Assembly (NCBI GenBank): GCA_023388675.1
Contig: JAEWFU010000211.1
Span: forward strand, 1-7,514
Direction: 5' to 3'
Source: Pseudomonadota bacterium
GTDB taxonomy: Bacteria > Pseudomonadota > Alphaproteobacteria > Rhizobiales > Rhizobiaceae
DNA length: 7,514 nt
The notes under the pieces are model-generated. The model ran no database searches, had not been told where the DNA came from, and was given only the letters and a program-made list of their open reading frames with translations. How positions within the stretch are numbered: position 1 is the first letter of the stretch; each line of letters begins with the position of its first letter. Below, piece by piece: positions 1-4,847 of this stretch. Both the position numbers and the translations under genes were made by a program.

Positions 1-512
1 TGGCCGGAACGCGCGCGGGCCAGCCGGTGATCGACGGCATTCCCATGCTGATGGTCTGGGCGCTGGTGCTGATTATCTTCGCGCATGTGCTTCTGACCCG
101 CACGCAGTTCGGCAACTGGATTTTCGCGGCCGGCGGCGACGCCCAGGCGGCGCGCTATGTCGGCGTGCCGGTCAACCGGGTGAAGATCCTGATGTTCATG
201 TTCACCGCCTTCTGCGCCACCGTCTTCGCCACCTGCCAGGTCCTCGAGTTCGGCTCTGCGGCGGCCGACCGCGGCCTTCTGAAGGAGTTCGAGGCGATCA
301 TCTCCGTCGTCATCGGCGGGGCGCTGCTCACCGGCGGCTACGGCTCGGTAATCGGTGCGGCCTTCGGCGCGCTGATCTTCGGGGTGGTGCAGCAGGGTCT
401 TTTCTTCGCCGGCGTCGAAAGCTCGCTTTTCCGGGTCTTCCTCGGCGTCATCCTGCTGCTCGCGGTGGTGCTCAACACCTATATCCGCCGCCTGATCACC
501 GGGGAGCGCTGA
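1..512 (+). CDS. Sugar ABC transporter permease (RbsC/FrcC-like, CUT2), C-terminal half
   Basis: This is the inner-membrane channel subunit of a ribose/fructose/inositol-type importer. The gene enters from outside the window: the frame is open from base 3, giving 169 visible residues, about half the usual length for the family (roughly 320-360). In visible-residue numbering, hydrophobic stretches lie at about 14-31, 60-80, 98-137 and 143-160. [19 protein letters not shown] (44-62) matches the cytoplasmic loop of BPD_transp_2 permeases. [19 protein letters not shown] (97-115) is the family's most conserved segment. The GTG at 27 is internal, not a start. The stop lies one base before the ATPase start, so the two genes are translationally linked. 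Inositol as the substrate is inferred from the neighbouring idhA, iolC and iolD; the sequence itself shows only a CUT2-type sugar permease. Confidence 0.93.
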   Translation, partial: AGTRAGQPVIDGIPMLMVWALVLIIFAHVLLTRTQFGNWIFAAGGDAQAARYVGVPVNRVKILMFMFTAFCATVFATCQVLEFGSAAADRGLLKEFEAIISVVIGGALLTGGYGSVIGAAFGALIFGVVQQGLFFAGVESSLFRVFLGVILLLAVVLNTYIRRLITGER

Positions 513-513
513 C

Positions 514-1296
514 ATGGCAGACACCCCCCTCATGGAACTGCGCGACATCGAGAAGCATTTCGGCTCGGTGATCGCGCTGGCCGGCGTGTCCGTCTCGGTC
601 ATGCCCGGCGAATGCCACTGCCTGCTCGGCGACAACGGTGCCGGCAAGTCGACCTTCATCAAGACGATGTCAGGCGTTCACAAGCCGACGCGCGGCGAAA
701 TCCTGGTTGATGGTGAACGGGTCGCCTTCACCAGCCCGCGCGACGCGATGGCGCGCGGCATCGCCACCGTCTACCAGGACCTCGCGATGATCCCGCTGAT
801 GTCGGTGACCCGCAATTTCTGGATGGGCCGCGAGCCGAAGCGGCGCTTCGGCCCGTTCCGGCTTTTCGACTTCGAGACCGCCAACAAGGTGGCGATGGAT
901 GCGATGCGCGAGATGGGCATACGCCTGCGCGAGCCGGACCAGGCGGTCGGCACGCTCTCGGGTGGCGAGCGCCAGACGGTGGCGATCTGCCGTGCGGTGC
1001 ATTTCGGGGCGCGGGTGCTGATCCTCGATGAGCCAACCTCGGCGCTCGGCGTGCGGCAGACCTCCAAGGTGCTTGCCACCATCAACCAGGTGCGCAAGAA
1101 GGGCATCGGCGTCGTGTTCATCACCCACAATGTGCGCCATGCCATGGCGGTCGGCGACCGGTTCACCGTGCTCAATCGCGGCCAGACACTCGGCACGGCG
1201 AAACGCGGCGAGATCACGACCGAGGAGCTGCAGGACCTGATGGCGGGCGGTGCCGAGCTCGCGGAGCTGGAGGGCTCGCTGGGCGGCACGGTCTAG
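514..1296 (+). CDS. Sugar ABC transporter ATP-binding protein (FrcA-like, single domain)
   Basis: This is the cytoplasmic ATPase that powers the importer whose permease ends one base upstream. All nucleotide-binding motifs are intact in 260 residues: Walker [10 protein letters not shown] (39-47), Q-loop Q88 in VYQDL, signature LSGGERQ (148-154), Walker [12 protein letters not shown] (168-178) and switch histidine H205 in FITHN. Many CUT2 importers (RbsA, XylG, MglA) use a ~500-residue ATPase with two fused domains; this one has a single domain, like rhizobial FrcA, and would work as a homodimer. The start ATG at 514 is preceded by GGGGAG (501-506), which lies inside the permease 3' end. The absence of a gap supports one operon of binding protein, permease and ATPase, with the binding protein lying outside the window. 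Substrate assignment to inositol rests on context only. Confidence 0.95.
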   Translation: MADTPLMELRDIEKHFGSVIALAGVSVSVMPGECHCLLGDNGAGKSTFIKTMSGVHKPTRGEILVDGERVAFTSPRDAMARGIATVYQDLAMIPLMSVTRNFWMGREPKRRFGPFRLFDFETANKVAMDAMREMGIRLREPDQAVGTLSGGERQTVAICRAVHFGARVLILDEPTSALGVRQTSKVLATINQVRKKGIGVVFITHNVRHAMAVGDRFTVLNRGQTLGTAKRGEITTEELQDLMAGGAELAELEGSLGGTV

Positions 1297-1333
1297 CGGC
1301 ACGACCTGTCTGAAGACAACGGATCAACCGGGA

Positions 1334-1360
1334 GGGGGCGCAAACCGTGCCCCCCGTTTT
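1334..1360 (+). terminator. Terminator-like hairpin between the ABC ATPase gene and idhA
   Basis: GGGGGCGC (1334-1341) pairs with GTGCCCCC (1347-1354) through eight base pairs, one of them G:U, around the five-base loop AAACC. It is followed by CGTTTT (1355-1360). The strong GC stem plus a short T tract fits a Rho-independent terminator or a partial attenuator that would lower idhA transcription relative to the transporter. The T run is only four long, so read-through is likely. It ends 14 bases before the idhA start, so in RNA it would also stand next to the idhA ribosome entry region. Confidence 0.5.
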
Positions 1361-1374
1361 ATGAGCGAAAAGAA

Positions 1375-2364
1375 ATGACCCTACGTTTCGCCCTTCTGGG
1401 CGCGGGCCGCATCGGCAAGGTCCACGCCCGTGCCGTGGCCTCCAACGACAAGGCGCGGCTTGTCGCGGTCGCCGATGCCTTTGCCGATGTCGCCGAAGTG
1501 CTAGCCGCCGCCCATGGTGCGGCGGTGATGAGCATCGAGGCAATTGAGCAGTCCGAGGACGTCGATGCCGTCATCATCTGCACGCCGACCGACACGCATG
1601 CGGACCTGATCGAGCGTTTCGCGCGCGCCGGCAAGGCGGTGTTCTGCGAAAAGCCGGTCGATCTCGACATCGGCCGCGTGGAGCAGTGCCTGTCGGTGGT
1701 GGAGCAGACCGGAGCCACGCTGATGGTCGGTTTCAACCGGCGCTTCGACCCGCATTTCAGGGCGGTTCGCCAGGCGATCGACGACGGCGCGGTCGGGACG
1801 GTGGAGATGGTGACGATCACCTCGCGCGACCCCGGCCTGCCGCCGCTGGACTACATCCCGCGTTCGGGCGGCATCTTCCGCGACATGACGATCCACGATT
1901 TCGACATGGCGCGCTTCCTGCTGGGCGAGGAGCCGGTGACGGTGAGCGCCAGCGCATCCGTGCTCGTCGACGAAAGGGTCGGCAAGCTTGGCGACTACGA
2001 CAGCGTCAGCGTGATCCTGACGACCGCTTCTGGCCGCCAGTGCACGATCTCGAATTCGCGCCGCGCGACCTACGGCTACGACCAGCGCATCGAGGTGCTC
2101 GGCTCGAAGGGCATGGTGGCGGCCGAAAACCAGCGTCCGGTCTCGATCGAGATCGCCAGTGCCGGCGGCTATACGCGTCCGCCTCTGCACGACTTCTTCA
2201 TGACGCGCTACACCGAGGCCTATGCCAATGAGATCGCGGCCTTCATTGCGACCGTCACCGAAGGCGAGGCGCCATCGCCGAGCGGGGCCGATGGGCTCGC
2301 GGCGCTGCGGCTCGCCGATGCCGCGCTGACCTCGGCAAGGGAAGGCCGCGTGGTCCGGCTGTAG
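1375..2364 (+). CDS. iolG: myo-Inositol 2-dehydrogenase (IdhA/IolG)
   Basis: This NAD-dependent cytoplasmic enzyme oxidises myo-inositol to 2-keto-myo-inositol, the first step of inositol catabolism. The 329 residues match the usual length. The N-terminal Rossmann fold opens with LLGAGRIGKVHA (GxGxxG, residues 9-14). The CEKP segment carries K93, and D170 and H174 in FRDMTIHDFD complete the Lys/Asp/His set known from Bacillus subtilis IolG. The C-terminal half has the family's substrate-side segments NSRRATYGYDQRIEV and RPPLHDFFMTRYTEAY. It closely resembles Sinorhizobium meliloti IdhA as I remember that sequence. The ATG at 1375 has only a weak, A-rich upstream region (GCGAAAAGAA). No GGAA-N6-TTCC operator lies in the 78 bases upstream, so transcription probably comes from the transporter promoter. 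In rhizobia this gene is usually called idhA. Confidence 0.95.
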   Translation: MTLRFALLGAGRIGKVHARAVASNDKARLVAVADAFADVAEVLAAAHGAAVMSIEAIEQSEDVDAVIICTPTDTHADLIERFARAGKAVFCEKPVDLDIGRVEQCLSVVEQTGATLMVGFNRRFDPHFRAVRQAIDDGAVGTVEMVTITSRDPGLPPLDYIPRSGGIFRDMTIHDFDMARFLLGEEPVTVSASASVLVDERVGKLGDYDSVSVILTTASGRQCTISNSRRATYGYDQRIEVLGSKGMVAAENQRPVSIEIASAGGYTRPPLHDFFMTRYTEAYANEIAAFIATVTEGEAPSPSGADGLAALRLADAALTSAREGRVVRL

Positions 2365-2416
2365 CTGGGGATCGGTTGCGCGTTGCCGCCGTTCTAGATC
2401 GTTTCAGGTTTTCACA

Positions 2417-2573
2417 GAAACGCCCCCTCCACCACTTCGTGGTCCTTTGGGGCGAGCCACGTGTCTCGCCCGTCCTTCGGACCCCCTGCTTCGCAGGGGA
2501 GGATCCGGCGCTACGGCCGTCCGCAACCTTGGTTCCTCCCCCTGTTTACGGAGCATGGTGGAGGGGGTGTTTC
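2417..2573. repeat. 157-bp palindromic mosaic element with 18-bp terminal inverted repeats
   Basis: The left end GAAACGCCCCCTCCACCA (2417-2434) is the reverse complement of 2556-2573 with a single mismatch. Inside are successive hairpins: CGCCCC/GGGGCG (2421-2426 with 2449-2454) enclosing ACCAC-TTC-GTGGT (2431-2443); GGCGAG/CTCGCC (2451-2456 with 2465-2470); GTCC-TTC-GGAC (2472-2482); and CCCCTGC-TTC-GCAGGGG (2483-2499). Three of the loops are the same TTC. The element sits between convergent genes, fills most of the 245-base gap from 2365 to 2609, and has no credible coding content. It resembles the RIME-type or MITE-like intergenic mosaic elements of Rhizobiales. In RNA it could act as a bidirectional terminator or 3' stabiliser for both neighbours. 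I see nothing else clear in 2365-2416 or 2574-2609 apart from a small CGTTTC/GAAACG inverted repeat (2400-2405 with 2417-2422). Confidence 0.8.
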
Positions 2574-2609
2574 GTTCCTCAAGGCGATTCTGACAAGTTG
2601 TAAAATGCA

Positions 2610-3716
2610 CTATCCAGCGGGGTGGGCTACGTCGATCCAGCGCTGTTCGGCATGCGAGCGGGCCATTGCATGCACGGTACGCTCGATCTCCAGCCCGGCG
2701 TCGAAATCGATGATGTGGGCATCCGCGCCGGAAAGGCGCATGATCACCTCGCGGCACTCGATGGTCTTGAGATCGTTGAAACCCAGCCCGTGGCCCGGCG
2801 CGGGCACGAACCGCCCGTAGGGCTCGTGCTGCGGGCAGCTGAGGATGGTGCGGAAGCCCTGCTCGCCGGCGGGATCGGCGGTGAGGTAGAGCTGGACCTC
2901 GTTGAAGCGCTCCTGGTCGAACAGGATCGTCCCCAGCGAGCCGAAGATCTGGATCGCGATCCGCCCCTTGCGGCCCCAGGCCGAGCGGCTGACCTGCAAG
3001 GTGGCCGGGATGCCGCTTTCGAGCTGCATCAGCGCGGAGGCGATGTCGTGCGTCTCGACCGCGCGCCGCCCGCCGCCCTGCACCGGCCGGTCGGGATAGG
3101 GCATCGCCATGTCGCAGACGACGCGCGCGACGCGGCCGAACAGGACCGAAACGATGGAGAGCGGATGCACGGCAAAATCGTCGAGCGCGCCATAGCCGGA
3201 TTTTGCTTCGTGCTTCCAGAAGAACATGGCCTCCGGATCGGCCATGAAGTCCTCGTCCATCTCGATGCGCAACTGGGCGATGGTGCCGACCGCGCCGTCG
3301 GCGAGCAGGCGGCTCATGTGCCGCATCGCGGGGCTCTGGATGTAGTTGTAGCCCAGCACCGCCACCTTGCCGCTCGCCCGCGCGGCCACCGCCATGCGTT
3401 CGGCATCCGCGAAGGCGGGCGCCATCGGCTTCTCACACCAGACATGCTTGCCGGCTTCGAGGGCCGCGATTACCATTTCGGGATGGAATTCATTGGGTGC
3501 GGCAATCGACACGACATCGACCTGCGGATCGGCTATGACCATGCGCCAGTCGCCCGTCGACCTTGCAAAGCCGAACTCATCGGCGCGTCGGCGCGCGAGA
3601 TCGGCATCCACCTCCGCGAGATGGGCAAGCATGACCGAGGGCATGTCGGGAAAGACGGTCCCGACCGCCTTCCAGGCCAGCGTATGGCATTTGCCCATGA
3701 AGCCGGTGCCGATCAA
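2610..3716 (-). CDS. Gfo/Idh/MocA-family oxidoreductase (second dehydrogenase, apparent 5' frameshift)
   Basis: This is a predicted NAD(P)-dependent sugar or polyol dehydrogenase, distinct from the neighbouring IdhA. Read from the TTG at 3716 it has 368 residues. It begins at the nucleotide loop IGTGFMGKCH, so the first Rossmann strand is missing. CEKP carries K96, and D180 and H184 in ALDDFAVHPL give the usual Lys/Asp/His catalytic set. The C-terminal part has GFNDLKTIECREVI and IDFDAGLEIERTV. Family members normally start several residues before GTGFMG. Those residues (MAANIGG) are encoded from an ATG at 3738 with a good GGGAGA site, but one base out of frame, so the reading frame appears broken by one extra base near 3715-3717. 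The substrate is unknown; given the context it may be another inositol isomer. If the shift is real, the gene may be inactive or weakly translated from TTG. Confidence 0.85.
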   Translation of the reverse strand: MIGTGFMGKCHTLAWKAVGTVFPDMPSVMLAHLAEVDADLARRRADEFGFARSTGDWRMVIADPQVDVVSIAAPNEFHPEMVIAALEAGKHVWCEKPMAPAFADAERMAVAARASGKVAVLGYNYIQSPAMRHMSRLLADGAVGTIAQLRIEMDEDFMADPEAMFFWKHEAKSGYGALDDFAVHPLSIVSVLFGRVARVVCDMAMPYPDRPVQGGGRRAVETHDIASALMQLESGIPATLQVSRSAWGRKGRIAIQIFGSLGTILFDQERFNEVQLYLTADPAGEQGFRTILSCPQHEPYGRFVPAPGHGLGFNDLKTIECREVIMRLSGADAHIIDFDAGLEIERTVHAMARSHAEQRWIDVAHPAG

Positions 3717-3738
3717 ACCCGCCGATATTCGCGGCCAT
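3717..3738 (-). other. Likely original 5' end of the minus-strand oxidoreductase, out of frame by one base
   Basis: On the minus strand, ATG at 3738-3736 opens MAANIGG and then passes through GGGTTTGATC into a nonsense frame that stops at 3577 after 53 codons. Reading GGGTTGATC instead, with one T fewer, gives MAANIGGLIGTGFMGK, a normal first Rossmann strand and glycine loop joined directly to the main frame. GGGAGA (3748-3743) stands four bases before this ATG, whereas the in-frame TTG at 3716 has no such site. The corrected protein would be about 375 residues. Confidence 0.75.
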
Positions 3739-3865
3739 GTTCTCTCCCGTCGCTTGGCAAGCTGATGCGAATGATTTAGTCTATTTTTATCAGGAATGGA
3801 ACGTTTAGTTCATTGCTGCTCGCGTGGTGCTTTATCCGCCCCTGTGGCCGGGAGACGAAACTGGA
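3739..3865. promoter_or_regulatory. Divergent promoter region between the oxidoreductase and the RpiR regulator
   Basis: These 127 bases separate two divergent genes. The centre (about 3768-3815) is strikingly AT-rich for this window. It contains an imperfect inverted repeat, AATGGAAC (3795-3802) with GTTCATT (3808-3814), whose core GAAC-N5-GTTC is exact. This resembles a degenerate form of the GGAA/TTCC site upstream of iolC and could be an autoregulatory site. I cannot pick convincing -35/-10 pairs on either strand. The ribosome binding site of the minus-strand gene (3743-3748) lies at one edge. For the regulator, GGGAG at 3850-3854 lies at the other. Confidence 0.5.
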
Positions 3866-4720
3866 ATGAATGAACGATCGCCGGCCGGCGAGGCTGCCTA
3901 TCCAAGAGACTACGAAACGCTGCGGGAAACGATCCTGGAACAGCGGAGCGTGTTGCCGAAGCGCATTGCGCAGGTGGCTGCCTATGCGCTCGACAACCCC
4001 GACGAGATCGCCTTCGGCACGACGGCCAGCATCGCGGCCTCGGCCGGCGTCCAGCCCTCGACGCTGATCCGCTTCGCGCAGCAGCTCGGCTTCGACGGGT
4101 TCACCAGCCTGCAGTCGGTGTTTCGCGAACGCCTGCGCGAGCGCAACACGACCTATGAGGAGCGGCTGGCAGCACTGCGCGACGAGGCGCAGAACGGCGC
4201 CACCAACCGGGCGATGCTCGACGGGTTCCTCGCCGCATCGGTCCGCTCGCTCGATCTGATGGCGCGCAGCGTGGACGAGGCCACGCTCGACAGGGCGGTC
4301 GGCATCCTCGCCCGCGCGGAGACGCTCTACATCCTCGCCAAACGCCGGTCGTTTCCGGTCGCCAGCTATCTCGGCTACGCGCTCGGCAAGCTGCATGTGC
4401 GCAGCCAGATCATCGAATCGGCATCCGGGCTCCAGCCGGAGATCATCGGCTTCGCCACGCCGCGCGATGCGGTGATCGCGGTGAGCTTCTCGCCCTATGC
4501 GCCGGCCACGATCGACGAGGTACGGGTGCTCCACGAGCGCGGGGTGCCGATCATCGCCATCACCGACAGCGCGTTTTCGCCGCTGGCGCAGTTCGCTGCG
4601 GTCTGGTTCGAGGTTGCCGAATCGGATTTTTCGGGCTTCCGCTCGCTTGGCGCGACCATGGCTTTGGCGATGACGCTTGCGGTCGGTTGCGCGGAGGAAC
4701 GGCGGCGGCTCGCGGGTTAG
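3866..4720 (+). CDS. iolR: RpiR-family transcriptional regulator, probable inositol repressor IolR
   Basis: This cytoplasmic DNA-binding regulator probably represses the inositol genes and is released by a phosphorylated or keto pathway intermediate. It has 284 residues from ATG 3866. The N-terminal HTH_6 domain spans about 20-90, with the helix-turn-helix around TTASIAASAGVQPSTLIRFAQQLG beginning at residue 52. A SIS sugar-phosphate-binding domain spans about 140-270 and includes LYILAKRRSFPVASYLG and VIAVSFSPYAPAT. The frame stays open back to a GTG at 3824, but the extra 14 residues are unlike an RpiR start and GGGAG at 3850-3854 serves ATG 3866. In Sinorhizobium meliloti the RpiR-type IolR also precedes iolC and iolD, which supports the name. 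Here iolC has its own promoter-like region 127 bases on, with operator-like sites. The ligand cannot be read from the sequence. Confidence 0.88.
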   Translation: MNERSPAGEAAYPRDYETLRETILEQRSVLPKRIAQVAAYALDNPDEIAFGTTASIAASAGVQPSTLIRFAQQLGFDGFTSLQSVFRERLRERNTTYEERLAALRDEAQNGATNRAMLDGFLAASVRSLDLMARSVDEATLDRAVGILARAETLYILAKRRSFPVASYLGYALGKLHVRSQIIESASGLQPEIIGFATPRDAVIAVSFSPYAPATIDEVRVLHERGVPIIAITDSAFSPLAQFAAVWFEVAESDFSGFRSLGATMALAMTLAVGCAEERRRLAG

Positions 4721-4740
4721 GAAGTGGCACCGCCACAAAA

Positions 4741-4754
4741 GGAATGTCCATTCC
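4741..4754. promoter_or_regulatory. Perfect GGAA-N6-TTCC operator (putative IolR site 1)
   Basis: GGAATGTCCATTCC is a palindrome with five-base perfect arms (GGAAT/ATTCC). It matches the GGAA-N6-TTCC motif that I recall being reported for IolR targets in Sinorhizobium and relatives. It lies just upstream of the TTGACG at 4758-4763, in the gap between the regulator and iolC. Confidence 0.72.
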
Positions 4755-4757
4755 ATA

Positions 4758-4784
4758 TTGACGTTCTATTGGAATTGATATTTC
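4758..4784 (+). promoter_or_regulatory. Candidate iolCD promoter
   Basis: TTGACG (4758-4763) is a good -35 hexamer. The -10 is less clear: TATTTC (4779-4784) gives a 15-base spacer, and the 17-base position reads TTTCGT, so the choice is uncertain. The elements lie between and across the two operator-like sites, which would let a bound repressor block RNA polymerase. Transcription would start about 50-60 bases before the iolC ATG. Confidence 0.4.
4771..4784. promoter_or_regulatory. Near-match operator GGAA-N6-TTTC (putative IolR site 2)
   Basis: GGAATTGATATTTC differs from the GGAA-N6-TTCC pattern at one position. Its first base is exactly 30 bp after that of site 1, close to three helical turns, so both sites would face the same side of the DNA. 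It overlaps the likely -10 area. Confidence 0.55.
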
Positions 4785-4795
4785 GTACGGAACGA

Positions 4796-4817
4796 CGCCG
4801 GCGGCTGAAAGCCGGCG
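4796..4817 (+). other. Hairpin in the iolC 5' leader
   Basis: CGCCGGC (4796-4802) pairs with GCCGGCG (4811-4817) through seven perfect base pairs, all G:C, around an eight-base loop. A competing pairing GCCG/CGGC (4811-4814 with 4821-4824) is possible. It ends 19 bases before the iolC ribosome binding site. No T tract follows, so it is not a terminator; mRNA stability or translation control is conceivable but unsupported. Confidence 0.4.
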
Positions 4818-4836
4818 CTTCGGCCTTGCGAAAAGC

Positions 4837-4843
4837 GGGAGGA
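4837..4843 (+). promoter_or_regulatory. Strong iolC ribosome binding site
   Basis: GGGAGGA lies four bases before ATG 4848. It is near-perfectly complementary to the 16S rRNA 3' end and fixes the iolC start. Confidence 0.8.
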
Positions 4844-4847
4844 CAAC

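Noticed and set aside
1297..1374. IolR operator upstream of idhA
   Set aside because: I looked for GGAA-N6-TTCC or a close variant and found none. Any control by the regulator must act through the transporter promoter outside the window.
2421..2499. CRISPR-like array in the palindromic region
   Set aside because: The hairpins differ in sequence and length and are contiguous; there are no regular repeats with unique spacers and no cas genes nearby.
2376..2820. Short open frames over the intergenic repeat on both strands
   Set aside because: They are produced by the GC-rich palindromic element and by the complement of the dehydrogenase 3' end. None has a convincing ribosome binding site or protein-like sequence.
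2622..3779. 385-codon open frame on the plus strand
   Set aside because: It is antisense to the Gfo/Idh oxidoreductase, has a low-complexity His/Arg/Asp-rich translation, and shows no family motifs.
3824..3865. Upstream GTG start extending the regulator by 14 residues
   Set aside because: The extension is proline- and tryptophan-rich, unlike RpiR N-termini, and the only plausible ribosome binding site (3850-3854) serves ATG 3866.
3776..4756. 326-codon open frame on the minus strand
   Set aside because: It is antisense to the RpiR regulator and covers both flanking promoter regions; its composition is typical of a shadow frame.
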